Source: Microvirga pakistanensis
Lineage (GTDB): Bacteria; Pseudomonadota; Alphaproteobacteria; Rhizobiales; Beijerinckiaceae
DNA: 64,000 nucleotides
NCBI RefSeq assembly: GCF_004458765.1
Contig: NZ_SPJX01000184.1
Location: 62,001-126,000 of the forward strand
Direction: 5' to 3'
Below, piece after piece: positions 43,563 to 52,614 of this stretch. The position numbers were made by a program, and so were the translations under genes. The notes under the pieces were generated by a model, which did not search any database, was not told where the DNA came from, and was given only the letters and a program-made list of their open reading frames with translations. Each line of letters begins with the position of its first letter. Within the stretch, counting starts at the first letter, position 1.

Positions 43563-44771
43563 TTACTGCGTGAGCTGGCAGCCGCTGTCGGCGGCCTTCA
43601 TGTAGGCCTGGTCGCCGGGAATCGTGGCGAGCTGCTTGTACATGTCCCACTCGCTCTTGCTCTCCTCCGGCTTCTTCACCTGGAAGAGATACATGTCGTA
43701 GACCATGCGGCCGTTGGGCAGCACCTTGCCGTTCTTGGTGAAGGCATCCTGAACCGGCATTTCGTGAAGCGCCTTGGCGACGGCCTCCGTCTGGTCCGTT
43801 CCGGCCTTCTGGACCGCCTTCAGGTACTGCGACACGGTTGAGTAGGTGCCCACATGGATCATGTTGGGCATCTTGCCGGTCTTCGCCTGGAAACGCTTCG
43901 CGAAGGCACGGTTCTCGTCGTTCTGGTCCCAGTACCAGCCTTCCGTCAGCGTCAGGCCCTGCGCGGCCTGCAGGCCCAGGCCCTTCACCTCGGCCAGCGT
44001 GAAGAGGAGCGCCGCGAGGCGCGTGCCGCCCTGGGTGATGCCGAACTCGGCCGCCTGCTTGATGGCGTTCGCCGTATCGAGGCCGGCATTGGCCATGCCG
44101 ATGACGTTGGCGCCGGAGCTTTGCGCCTGCAGCAGGAAGGACGAGTAATCGGTCGCCGCCAGCGGATGGCGGACAGAGCCGACGACCTGGCCGCCCTTGG
44201 ACTTCACGAACTTGGAGGTTTGCTCTTCGAGGGAGTAGCCGAAGGCGTAGTCCGCCGTGAGGAAGAACCACTTGTTACCGCCGTTCTCCACCAGCGCGCC
44301 GCCGGTCCCAACGGCCAGGGCATGGGTGTCATAGGCCCAGTGGAAGCCGTAGGGAGAGCATTGCTTGCCGGTGAGGTCGGTCGTCGCCGCACCGGTCGTC
44401 ATGGTGATCTTCTTCTTTTCCTTGGACAGTCCCTGGACCGCCAGCGCGACGGAGGAGGTCGTCAGCTCCATGATGGAGTCGACCTTTTCCGTGTCGTACC
44501 ATTGCCGGGCGACGCTCGAGGCCACGTCGGGCTTGTTCTGGTGGTCGGCGTTCACGATCTCGATCGGGGCGCCCAGAACCTTGCCGCCGAAGTCCTCGAC
44601 GGCCATGCGGGCGGCCTCCACGGACGATTTGCCGCCGAAATCGGCATAGACGCCGGACTGGTCGTTGAGAATGCCGATCTTCACGACGTTGTCGGAGATC
44701 TGCTGGGCATAGGCCGCCTGCGCGGCTACGGTGCAGCTCAAGGCGAACAGAATGGGTTTGAGAACTCGCAT
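43563..44771 (-). CDS. Periplasmic substrate-binding protein of the Liv-type ABC transporter
   Basis: A 402-residue binding protein with a signal peptide (MRVLKPILFALSCTVAAQAA, cleavage near AYA) and the type I periplasmic fold. Marks are KIGILNDQSGVYADFGG at the start of the mature protein, VNADHQNKPDVASSVARQW and FFLTADYAFGYSLEEQ. The sequence resembles binding proteins annotated as urea, amide or branched-chain amino acid transporters; the ligand is not readable. The ATG at 44771 has GGAAGGAAG at 4 bases. The upstream 292 bases are shared with the divergent aldehyde dehydrogenase gene. Confidence 0.92.
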   Translation of the reverse strand: MRVLKPILFALSCTVAAQAAYAQQISDNVVKIGILNDQSGVYADFGGKSSVEAARMAVEDFGGKVLGAPIEIVNADHQNKPDVASSVARQWYDTEKVDSIMELTTSSVALAVQGLSKEKKKITMTTGAATTDLTGKQCSPYGFHWAYDTHALAVGTGGALVENGGNKWFFLTADYAFGYSLEEQTSKFVKSKGGQVVGSVRHPLAATDYSSFLLQAQSSGANVIGMANAGLDTANAIKQAAEFGITQGGTRLAALLFTLAEVKGLGLQAAQGLTLTEGWYWDQNDENRAFAKRFQAKTGKMPNMIHVGTYSTVSQYLKAVQKAGTDQTEAVAKALHEMPVQDAFTKNGKVLPNGRMVYDMYLFQVKKPEESKSEWDMYKQLATIPGDQAYMKAADSGCQLTQ

Positions 44772-45063
44772 CGTCTTCCTTCCCTCTTGATGTCGATGGG
44801 CAGGTTCGTCCTGCCATGTGTCGGACCGCATGGTGGAACCCCCCATGAAGCCGGTCAAGACAAGGTAACGGGGTGATAGGCCTAAGCAATGCGAAGCGCC
44901 TTCATCCTTAAGTCGCAAACATTCCACACGGTCACGGTTTCGTGTGGATGACGCCGGTCCCGATCCTGTGCGGCAACCCAGACCGGCGTGGAACGCGGTG
45001 TTCAGCGGCGGCCGAAACGCCTATATCCACAGTCGTTTCCCTTCATCCAGGCTGGAGTTCCCA

Positions 45064-46551
45064 ATGACAGCTCACAATCCCCCGAACCGCCGCGTCCCCG
45101 ACCTGAAGGACTCGTCCTTGCTCGTGTCCCAGGCCTATGTGGCGGGCGAATGGGTGGATGCGGCCGGGGCCAAGACGATTCCCGTCACCGACCCCTTCGA
45201 CGGTGCCCTCATCACCAGCGTGCCCGATCTTGGCGCCGACGCCGCCCGCCGGGCCATCGACAAGGCCCATGAGGTGCAGAAAGAATGGGCCAAGCGCACC
45301 GCCAAGGAGCGCAGCCAGATCCTGAAGAGGTGGTACGACCTCATCATCGAGAATGCCGATGATCTGGCGCTCATCCTCACCACGGAGCAGGGCAAGCCCC
45401 TGGCCGAGGCCAAGGGTGAGGTGGTGTCGAACGCGGCCTATATCGAGTGGTTCGCGGAAGAGGCCAAGCGCATCGACGGCGACATCATCCCCGGTGCGAA
45501 CCCGAGCCAGCGCATCCTGGTGCTCAAGCAGCCGGTGGGCGTGTGCGCGGCGATCACCCCCTGGAACTTCCCCAACGGGATGATCACCCGCAAGGTCGGC
45601 CCGGCGCTGGCCGCCGGCTGCACCATGGTGCTCAAGCCCGCAGCCCAGACCCCGCTCTCGGCTCTGGCCCTGGCGGTGCTCGCCGAGCGGGCCGGGGTGC
45701 CGAAAGGGGCGTTCTCGGTGATCACCACCAACGAAGCCAAGCCCATCGGCGAGGAGTTCTGCCGCAATCCCAAGGTAGCCAAGATCACCTTCACCGGCTC
45801 CACCAATGTGGGCCGCTGGCTGATGCGGGAAGCGGGCGAGGGCATCAAGCGCCTGTCGCTGGAGCTCGGCGGCAACGCACCCTTCATCGTGTTCGACGAT
45901 GCGGATCTGGATGCCGCGGTGGAAGGCGCCATGGCGTCGAAATTCCGCAATGCCGGCCAGACCTGCGTGTGCGCCAACCGCATCTATGTGCAGGAGAGCG
46001 TGGCGGAGGCCTTCGCCGACAAGCTCGCCGCCAAGGCCAGAAGCCTGAAGCTCGGCCGCGGCACGGAAGCGGGCGTGACCATGGGGCCGCTGATCGACGA
46101 CCGCGCGGTTGCCAAGATGGAGGACCATGTTCAGGACGCGCTGTCGAAGGGCGGCAAGGTTCTGGTGGGCGGCAAGCGCTCGGATCTGGGCGGCACCTTC
46201 TTCGAGCCGACCGTGATGACGGGCGTGACCCAGGCCATGAAAGTGACGAAGGAGGAGACCTTCGCGCCCCTGGCGCCGATCATCACGTTCAAGGACGAGG
46301 CGGACGTGATCGCCATGGCCAACGACTCGGAATACGGTCTGGCGTCCTATTTCTACGCCAAGGACATGGCCCGGGTCTGGCGCGTCGCGGAGGCGCTGGA
46401 GAGCGGCATGGTGGGCGTGAACACGCCGGCGCTCGCCAACGAGATGGCGCCGTTCGGCGGCATCAAGCAGTCGGGCCTCGGCCGCGAAGGCTCCAAGTAC
46501 GGCATCGAGGGCTTCCTCGAGATCAAGTACGTCTGCCTCGCGGGCCTGTAA
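45064..46551 (+). CDS. NAD(P)-dependent succinate-semialdehyde dehydrogenase-like aldehyde dehydrogenase
   Basis: A 495-residue ALDH-superfamily enzyme. Marks are ITPWNFPNGMITRKVGPALA (about 165-184), the catalytic glutamate in LELGGNAPFIVF and the catalytic cysteine in FRNAGQTCVCANRIYV. Further marks are TKEETFAPLAP and the ending FGGIKQSGLGREGSKYGIEG. These are typical of GabD. It is divergent from the Liv-type operon that ends with a GMC alcohol dehydrogenase, so an alcohol to aldehyde to acid route for an imported compound is plausible. A terminator follows. Confidence 0.9.
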   Translation: MTAHNPPNRRVPDLKDSSLLVSQAYVAGEWVDAAGAKTIPVTDPFDGALITSVPDLGADAARRAIDKAHEVQKEWAKRTAKERSQILKRWYDLIIENADDLALILTTEQGKPLAEAKGEVVSNAAYIEWFAEEAKRIDGDIIPGANPSQRILVLKQPVGVCAAITPWNFPNGMITRKVGPALAAGCTMVLKPAAQTPLSALALAVLAERAGVPKGAFSVITTNEAKPIGEEFCRNPKVAKITFTGSTNVGRWLMREAGEGIKRLSLELGGNAPFIVFDDADLDAAVEGAMASKFRNAGQTCVCANRIYVQESVAEAFADKLAAKARSLKLGRGTEAGVTMGPLIDDRAVAKMEDHVQDALSKGGKVLVGGKRSDLGGTFFEPTVMTGVTQAMKVTKEETFAPLAPIITFKDEADVIAMANDSEYGLASYFYAKDMARVWRVAEALESGMVGVNTPALANEMAPFGGIKQSGLGREGSKYGIEGFLEIKYVCLAGL

Positions 46552-46558
46552 CGAACGG

Positions 46559-46587
46559 GGCCGGGCTGTCCTGCGGCCCGGCCTTTT
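46559..46587 (+). terminator. Rho-independent terminator
   Basis: GGCCGGGC (46559-46566), loop, GCCCGGCC (46576-46583), TTTT. It also lies at the end of the convergent gene. Confidence 0.85.
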
Positions 46588-46593
46588 CATCCG

Positions 46594-47436
46594 TCAGACC
46601 CGAAGCGTGATCGCCACGGGCTGATGATCGGACGCGGTGGTTTCCACGTCGACGCGTAGATCGACGATCCGATCGGCCAAGTTCTCCGAGACGAAAATGT
46701 AGTCGCGGCAATGGGGGCCCTGCGGCCATTGCCTGACATCGGCGACGCCGGTCGTCGGCGCATGCGGTGCGCCGCCGTGCTTGATCGTCCACGCATCCGC
46801 GAAGGACGGAACGCCGGACGCGAAGGCCTTGCGCATCTCGGCGTGGAGAGGATCCTCGGGGCCGAGATTGAAATCGCCACACACGATGGCGCCGACAGGA
46901 GCGGGGAGGGAGCGGTACGGCCCCTCCGACGTATCGCGATGGTCGAGCCTGCCGCGCTTCTCATGGCTCTCGTGCACGTTGCGAATATGCGCGACCTGGG
47001 CCTTGCGATGCTCGTCCGAATGATATTCGAGATGGCAGGTGGTGACGCGCACGGGACCGAAGCTCGTTGCGACGACGACCTCGAGCGCCTGGCGCCGCAT
47101 GCTCCGGCACTCCGTCGCCGGCCAGGGCAGCATGTGGCTCGTCACATCCATCACCGGCAGACGCGAGAGGATCATGTTTCCGAAGACCTGCGGACGGCCG
47201 TTTTCGTCCCGGCGCTCCACGGCCGGGCGGAAGACGGGCGTGTAGCCGGGCAGGAGCGAGGCGAGGATCGCGGGCTGGTCCACGCCCCCGTCATGGGGCG
47301 CGAACCCGTGGGAGATCTCCTGGAAGCAGAACACGTCCGCGTCGCTGAGCGCACGCGCGGTCTCGACGATGCGCGTGAGATCCACCCTGCCGTCGCAGCC
47401 GAGCCCCCACTGGATGTTCCATGTCACGAGCTTCAT
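46594..47436 (-). CDS. Endonuclease/exonuclease/phosphatase-fold phosphodiesterase
   Basis: A 280-residue protein of the EEP superfamily. Metal and catalytic residues are in LVTWNIQWGLGCDGRVD (N-terminal Asn), VFCFQEISHG (Glu, about residue 40), TTCHLEYHSD, CGDFNLGPED (about 190-199) and ASDHQPVAI (C-terminal Asp-His pair). No signal peptide is seen. Its start overlaps the stop of the permease gene by one base (TGATG), so it belongs to the Ugp-like operon and probably acts on an imported phosphodiester in the cytoplasm. Substrate inferred from context only. Confidence 0.88.
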   Translation of the reverse strand: MKLVTWNIQWGLGCDGRVDLTRIVETARALSDADVFCFQEISHGFAPHDGGVDQPAILASLLPGYTPVFRPAVERRDENGRPQVFGNMILSRLPVMDVTSHMLPWPATECRSMRRQALEVVVATSFGPVRVTTCHLEYHSDEHRKAQVAHIRNVHESHEKRGRLDHRDTSEGPYRSLPAPVGAIVCGDFNLGPEDPLHAEMRKAFASGVPSFADAWTIKHGGAPHAPTTGVADVRQWPQGPHCRDYIFVSENLADRIVDLRVDVETTASDHQPVAITLRV

Positions 47437-48245
47437 CAGCGGATGCCTGCGCGCATGAAGGACTGGACGAACTGCCGCTGAAACAGAAGGAAGGCCAGCA
47501 GCAGCGGCGCCATGGTCATCACGGTGGCGGCCGTGATGACGGACCAGTCGACACCCGTCTCGGGAGCCCCGAACACGGCGAGCCCCACCGTGAGCGGACG
47601 GCTTTCGACCGAGTTGGTGACGATGAGGGGCCAGAGGAAGTTGTTCCAGTGATAGCTCACGGACACGAGGCCGAAGGCGATGTAGGTGGTCTTGCCGAGG
47701 GGCACGAAAACCCGCCACAGTACCCCGAAGGAAGAGGCGCCTTCCACGCGCGCTGCCTCGACGAGCTCGTTCGGCACGCTCTTGAACGTCTGGCGCAGCA
47801 GGAAGATGCCGAAGGCCGAGGCGATGTAGGGCAGGGCGATGGCCGGAATCGTATCCAGCAGGTTGAGCGCGCTGATCACGCGGTAGTTCTCCACGATCAG
47901 CACGTCCGGCATGATCATGAGCTGCACCAGCACGAGGGCGAACAGAACCTCGCGCCCGAAAAAGCGGAAGCGCGCGAAGGCATAGGCCGCAAGTGTGGAA
48001 ACGACCAGCTGGCCGGCGAGCACCAGGGATACCAGCATCAGTGTGTTGAGGTAGTAGCGCGCGAAGGGCGCCTGATTCCACGCGCGAACGAAGTTGTCGA
48101 GCGTCAGCGGGGCGGTGATGTCGAAGCGCGTGGCGTATTCCGATGGATGGAACGCGCTCCACAGGCTGTAGGCCAGCGGCAGCAACCACAGGAGCGCGAG
48201 CGCCCAGGCCGCGACCGTTTCGACCGAATGACCTTTTTGTCTCAT
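47436..48245 (-). CDS. Carbohydrate-type ABC transporter permease (UgpE/MalG family)
   Basis: A 269-residue permease with six membrane segments. The EAA loop EAARVEGASSFGVLWRVFVP lies near residue 185 and contacts the ATPase. The family pattern fits UgpE/MalG-type permeases. It partners with the upstream UgpA-like permease, with a 4-base overlap. Confidence 0.92.
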   Translation of the reverse strand: MRQKGHSVETVAAWALALLWLLPLAYSLWSAFHPSEYATRFDITAPLTLDNFVRAWNQAPFARYYLNTLMLVSLVLAGQLVVSTLAAYAFARFRFFGREVLFALVLVQLMIMPDVLIVENYRVISALNLLDTIPAIALPYIASAFGIFLLRQTFKSVPNELVEAARVEGASSFGVLWRVFVPLGKTTYIAFGLVSVSYHWNNFLWPLIVTNSVESRPLTVGLAVFGAPETGVDWSVITAATVMTMAPLLLAFLLFQRQFVQSFMRAGIR

Positions 48246-49159
48246 TGGTAGTGAATCCTGCGGTCGAGATAGACGAACTTGGTGAGAGCGACGGCAGCCA
48301 GGATGGCGATCAGCGTCACGGTCAGGGTTGCCGCGAAGGCGGTGTCCTGGAAGGTGAAGGCGACTTCGTAGATGTAGTAGAGCAGGAGCGAGCTCGCGTT
48401 GTTCGGGCCACCCTTGGTCATGATGACGAGCTGATCGACGAGCTTGAAGGAGTTGATGAGCGCGTTGATCGAGATGAACAGGGTCGTGGGCATCAGGAGT
48501 GGCAGCGTCACGCGGCGGAAGAAATACCACCGGCTCGCGCCCTCGACAGCGGCGGCCTCCTTCAGCTCGGGCGGAATGGTCTGCAGGGCCGCGAGATAGA
48601 AGATCATGAAGAATCCTGCTTCCTTCCAGACCACCATGACGGCAAGGCAGCTCATGACTGTGGACGGATCGCCCAGCCAGTTGTGGCCGGAAAAACCGAG
48701 GCCCTTCAGGAACTGGTCGAGGAGACCGTAATCGGGCGTGTAGAAGAACAGCCAGATATTCGCCACGGCGATCATCGGAAGAACGGTCGGCGTGAAGAAG
48801 GCGAGGCGCAGGAAGGAGCGGCCCGTCATCTTCTTGTCCACCCACACAGCCATCAGGAGCGCAAGGGCGATGCTCGTTGGAACGGTGGCGATCGCGAACA
48901 CGATGTTGTTGCGCAGCACCTGCCGGAAGACGTCATCCTCCAACATGTAGGTGTAGTTCTCGAGGCCGACGAATTCGGACGCGCCGCCTCGGCTGAGCGA
49001 GAAGAAGCTGTGATAGAGCGTCGCCAGGATCGGGTAGTGCGTGAAGGTCGCCAGGAGAACGATGGCAGGCAGCAGGAGCAGCCAGGCGTTCACGTTCGTC
49101 AGCCACGCGTTGCGTCTGACGGCCCTGGGCTCGGCGGCACTCATGACGGCGGACACCAT
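48242..49159 (-). CDS. Carbohydrate-type ABC transporter permease (UgpA family)
   Basis: A 305-residue permease with six membrane segments and the EAA loop ELKEAAAVEGASRWYFFRRV near residue 210. The N-terminal cytoplasmic part is short. Together with the following permease it forms the translocation pore. A 65-base gap separates it from the binding-protein gene. Confidence 0.92.
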   Translation of the reverse strand: MVSAVMSAAEPRAVRRNAWLTNVNAWLLLLPAIVLLATFTHYPILATLYHSFFSLSRGGASEFVGLENYTYMLEDDVFRQVLRNNIVFAIATVPTSIALALLMAVWVDKKMTGRSFLRLAFFTPTVLPMIAVANIWLFFYTPDYGLLDQFLKGLGFSGHNWLGDPSTVMSCLAVMVVWKEAGFFMIFYLAALQTIPPELKEAAAVEGASRWYFFRRVTLPLLMPTTLFISINALINSFKLVDQLVIMTKGGPNNASSLLLYYIYEVAFTFQDTAFAATLTVTLIAILAAVALTKFVYLDRRIHYQ

Positions 49160-49224
49160 CGCTTTCTCCTGCGGGATCGAACGAGGTGCTGCGGCAGATT
49201 TTCCGCCGCAGCACGCGAGATTGG

Positions 49225-50505
49225 CTACTTGTAACGGCTCAGGACGCGCTCGGACTGCTTCTGGGCGCTGTCGAGGGCCTCCTGCGGCGTCTGCGTGCCG
49301 GTGACGGCTGCCTGCACCGCGTCGTTGACGATCTTGTAGATGCGTCCGTTGTCATGCACCGACAGCTCGGCCACGGCGTGCTCCAGCTGATCGCGCGCCA
49401 CGACCGCCTGCGGGAAGTCCTTGACGTAGTTCTTCATGACGTCGGTCTGGTAGGCGGCCGGCGTCACGGCCACATAGCCGGTCTTGATGCTCCATTCGGC
49501 GGCGCGCTCGGGAGCGGTCATCCAGCGGATGAACTTCACGGCAGCCTGCTGCTGCTCGGGAGACGCGCTCTTGAACACATAGAAGTTGCCGCCGCCGGTC
49601 GGCGAGCCGCGGCGCTCCTTGGCCGGAAGCATGGCGACGCCGAAGTTGAACTTCGCGCCTTCCCTCACGGCCGTCAGGTTGCCGGTGGTGTGCCACATCA
49701 TGGCCGTCTTGCCCTCGAGGAAGTCCGTGCGCAGGGTGCCCCATTCCACGGCGCCCTTCGGCATCACGCCTTCCTTCGCCGCGAGGTCGACCCAGTACTG
49801 GAGGGCCTCGACGGTCTTGGGCGCGTTGAAGGAAACCTGGTTGCCGGCCTCGTTCATGAGCTTCTGGCCGTTCTCGATGGCGAGCGCCTGGAGCATCCAG
49901 TAGCCGTAGCCGGTGGAGGGGATCTCCACGCCCCAACGGGTCACGTTGCCGGAGGCATCCTTCTTCACGAGCTTCTTCGACATCTCGGCCATCTCGGCCC
50001 AGGTGGTCGGCGGCTTCTCGGGATCGAGGCCCGCTTCCTTGAAGGCGTCCTTGTTGTAGTAGAGAACGATGGTGGAGCGCTGGAACGGAACGCTCCAGGT
50101 CTTGCCCTCGACGCGGCCGTTTTCCATGAAGGCCGGGTAGAAGCTGTTCAGCCATTCCTTGTCGGCGCCCGGGATCTCGTCGATCGGCACGATCGCCTTC
50201 TCGTCGATGAGCGTGAAGAGATCGGTCGAGAACAGAACCGAGAGCTGCGGGGGCTGGCCGCCCTTCATGGCGGTCATGGCCTTGGTCATCGTGTCGGTAT
50301 AGTTGCCGGCGTAGACGGCCTCCACCTTGATGTCCGGGTTCTCGGTCTGGAACTTCTGGACCATGTCGTCGATGACCTTCGTGATCGGCCCACCGACGGA
50401 GACGGGATAATACATGGTCAGGTTGACCGCGTGAGCGACACTGGCGCTCAGGCTCGCCACCGTCATGAGGCCTGCGGTGAGCAGGGCTTTCGTCTTGAAC
50501 TTCAT
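49225..50505 (-). CDS. Periplasmic binding protein of a Ugp-like ABC transporter
   Basis: A 426-residue extracellular binding protein with a signal peptide (KALLTAGLMTVASLSASVAH, cleavage near AHA). The mature sequence begins VNLTMYYPVSVGGPITKVID and includes PFQRSTIVLYYNKDAFKEAG (about 130-149). The tryptophan-rich binding region is like UgpB, which takes up sn-glycerol-3-phosphate and glycerophosphodiesters. The ligand is inferred from the family and from the phosphodiesterase-fold protein in the operon. Confidence 0.9.
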   Translation of the reverse strand: MKFKTKALLTAGLMTVASLSASVAHAVNLTMYYPVSVGGPITKVIDDMVQKFQTENPDIKVEAVYAGNYTDTMTKAMTAMKGGQPPQLSVLFSTDLFTLIDEKAIVPIDEIPGADKEWLNSFYPAFMENGRVEGKTWSVPFQRSTIVLYYNKDAFKEAGLDPEKPPTTWAEMAEMSKKLVKKDASGNVTRWGVEIPSTGYGYWMLQALAIENGQKLMNEAGNQVSFNAPKTVEALQYWVDLAAKEGVMPKGAVEWGTLRTDFLEGKTAMMWHTTGNLTAVREGAKFNFGVAMLPAKERRGSPTGGGNFYVFKSASPEQQQAAVKFIRWMTAPERAAEWSIKTGYVAVTPAAYQTDVMKNYVKDFPQAVVARDQLEHAVAELSVHDNGRIYKIVNDAVQAAVTGTQTPQEALDSAQKQSERVLSRYK

Positions 50506-50578
50506 TGTCCTCCCCCTCCGGGTTTAGAAGCACGCATCTGCGCCATCATAGCAACAGACGCCTTTTCAGAGAAAAGCC

Positions 50579-51580
50579 TCACCGGGGCAGGGTGCTGCCC
50601 GCACGACGCTTTCCGCTGTCCCTGTCAAACAGATGTATGTGACGGTTTTGCCACCCGAGAGCGACTTGTGCACCGGCGGGCAGCGCGCAATAGCCTGTCT
50701 GGCGGACGGAGACGGTTTCCCCCTTCACGTCGCAGAGGATGATGCTGTCGGCGCCCAGATATTCCACCGCCTTGACGGTGGCCGGAACGCCGTCGTTCTC
50801 CACGAGGGAGACATGTTCCGGCCGGACGCCCAGGACGGCGCCGTCCTCCCAGGAAATGATGTTCATGGGCGGCGTGCCGATGAAGCGGGCCGTGAAGTCG
50901 CTCGCCGGCTCGTTGTAGAGCTCGTGCGGTGCGCCGTTTTGCTCGATATGCCCGTCGCGCATCAGGATCACCCGATCGGCCATGGTCATGGCCTCGGTCT
51001 GATCGTGCGTGACATAGACCATGGTCATGCCGAGCCGCTGCTGCAGGCCGCGAATTTCCGTGCGCATCTCGTGGCGCAGCTTGGCGTCGAGGTTGGAGAG
51101 CGGCTCGTCCATCAGGCAGACCGGGGCCTCCGCGATGATGGCGCGGCCCAGGGCCACGCGCTGGCGCTGTCCGCCCGAGAGCTGGGACGGCTTGCGCTCG
51201 AGCAGATGGCTCAGGCCCACGATGTCGGCCACTTTCTTGAGGCGCTGGTCACGCTCCGCGCGTCCGACACCGCGAACCCGCAGGCCGAAGATGATGTTCT
51301 CCGCCACATTCAGGTGCGGGAAGAGCGCATAGGATTGGAACACCATCGAGATCTTGCGCTCGGCGGGCGATAGGTGGGTCACGTCCCGGCCGCCGATGGT
51401 GATGGTGCCGGAATCGACCTCCTCAAGGCCCGCGATCAGGCGCAGGGTCGTCGACTTGCCGCAGCCCGAGGGGCCGAGCAGAACCAGCAGCGTTCCCGCA
51501 TCCGCCTTGAAGCTGATGCGATCGACGCCTCCGACGCCGCCCCATGTTTTCGATACGGCATTGACGATTATCTCGGACAT
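50579..51580 (-). CDS. ABC transporter ATPase (UgpC/MalK family)
   Basis: A 333-residue ATPase. Marks are Walker A LLGPSGCGKSTTLRLIAG (about 33-50), the signature QLSGGQRQRVALGRAII, Walker B CLMDEPLSNLDAKL, and the C-terminal regulatory OB domain (about 240-333; VLGVRPEHVSLVEND). Length and TOBE domain agree with UgpC. It is the ATPase for the permeases encoded downstream. Confidence 0.94.
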   Translation of the reverse strand: MSEIIVNAVSKTWGGVGGVDRISFKADAGTLLVLLGPSGCGKSTTLRLIAGLEEVDSGTITIGGRDVTHLSPAERKISMVFQSYALFPHLNVAENIIFGLRVRGVGRAERDQRLKKVADIVGLSHLLERKPSQLSGGQRQRVALGRAIIAEAPVCLMDEPLSNLDAKLRHEMRTEIRGLQQRLGMTMVYVTHDQTEAMTMADRVILMRDGHIEQNGAPHELYNEPASDFTARFIGTPPMNIISWEDGAVLGVRPEHVSLVENDGVPATVKAVEYLGADSIILCDVKGETVSVRQTGYCALPAGAQVALGWQNRHIHLFDRDSGKRRAGSTLPR

Positions 51581-51616
51581 AGGGGTGATCCTCGAAACCT
51601 CACAATAGAAGACGCA

Positions 51617-52414
51617 TTAGGCTTTGGCGGCAAGGAGGAGCTCGGCCAGTTCGGCGAAGCCGTCCCCTGAATGTCCTTTGGCGATGTAGGCCGGCTTGTG
51701 CCGCAGCCGGTGCACGAAGGAATGGATGTTGGCGACCCCGACGCTGAGCGGGAAGGCCGCGAACATGGGCTCGTCGTTCGGCGAGTCGCCCGCATAGACG
51801 ACGCAATCCTTCGCCTGTTCCCAGTCGAGGCCGAAGACCTCGGCCAGGAGGGTCCGGGCCATGCTGAGCTTGTTGTAGTCGCCGAACCAGCCGTTCACAT
51901 GGATGGAGCTGACCTTCGCCTGCGCGCCATGGCGCTCGAAGATGGCCACGATCCTGTCGACCTCGGACTCGGGCAGGGCGGGAACGTCTTCGCAGAAGTC
52001 GATGGCGAGGTCGGCCAGCCGGTAGGCCTGGTCGCTGGCAAGAGCGGCTCCGGGAACGGAGGCGAGAACCTCTTTCTCGATGGCATCGAGGCTAGCGCGG
52101 TTCGCCTTCAGTTCGTCGGGCGAGGCCCAGAAGTGCTGCTCCATCGTCCTCCGCTGCCGATCATAGCGGAAATAGAAGGCGCCGTTCTCGCCCACGATGG
52201 CGTCCACCGGCCACATGCGCGCGATGTGATCGCACCATCCGGCGGGGCGGCCCGTCACCGGGATCACCAGGAAGCCCGCGCGTTGCAGGTTCTCCAGTGC
52301 TGCATAGGCGGCTGCCGTCAGGATGCCCTCGGTCGTGATGGTGTCGTCGATGTCGGTGAGGATGACGCGCACGGAACGCGCCTTTTCCAGCGGGAATTGG
52401 GACAGAGGAATCAT
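51617..52414 (-). CDS. HAD-superfamily phosphatase (subclass IIB)
   Basis: A 265-residue HAD hydrolase. Motif I is ILTDIDDTITTEG (about residues 18-30), motif II is VIPVTGRPAGW, the IIB cap region lies between, and motif IV is CVVYAGDSPNDEPMFAAF (about 209-226). The type IIB cap is common in sugar- and glycerol-phosphate phosphatases. It is the first gene of the operon, 37 bases before ugpC, so it may dephosphorylate a product of the imported substrate. Confidence 0.88.
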   Translation of the reverse strand: MIPLSQFPLEKARSVRVILTDIDDTITTEGILTAAAYAALENLQRAGFLVIPVTGRPAGWCDHIARMWPVDAIVGENGAFYFRYDRQRRTMEQHFWASPDELKANRASLDAIEKEVLASVPGAALASDQAYRLADLAIDFCEDVPALPESEVDRIVAIFERHGAQAKVSSIHVNGWFGDYNKLSMARTLLAEVFGLDWEQAKDCVVYAGDSPNDEPMFAAFPLSVGVANIHSFVHRLRHKPAYIAKGHSGDGFAELAELLLAAKA

Positions 52415-52614
52415 GCCGCTGCCCCATGAACGGGAGAGCGGGCGCAGCGCAGACCGGTCACTTGCATTCGCGGGCGTTTCCTTCGCAGGCCACTTCGTGG
52501 CTCGTTGAGGAACCTAGATGACAAAATTTGGAGGATCAAGCAGACTAATGTGGGATGTTCCAACACTTTTGACGAAGTTACGGTATCCCGGTCTGTCAAT
52601 CGGAGGCTCCTGCC

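Noticed and set aside
42745..44271. Open frame of 508 codons across the livG and binding-protein region in another frame
   Set aside because: It spans two real genes and their intercistronic hairpin and is arginine-rich without motifs.
45043..46590. Open frame of 515 codons opposite the aldehyde dehydrogenase gene
   Set aside because: Composition is histidine- and arginine-rich with no domain, and the sense product is a full aldehyde dehydrogenase.
46594..48189. EEP gene extended upstream to 48189 as a fusion
   Set aside because: The added residues are the out-of-frame reading of the permease gene. The EEP domain begins exactly at the ATG at 47436, which overlaps the permease stop by one base.
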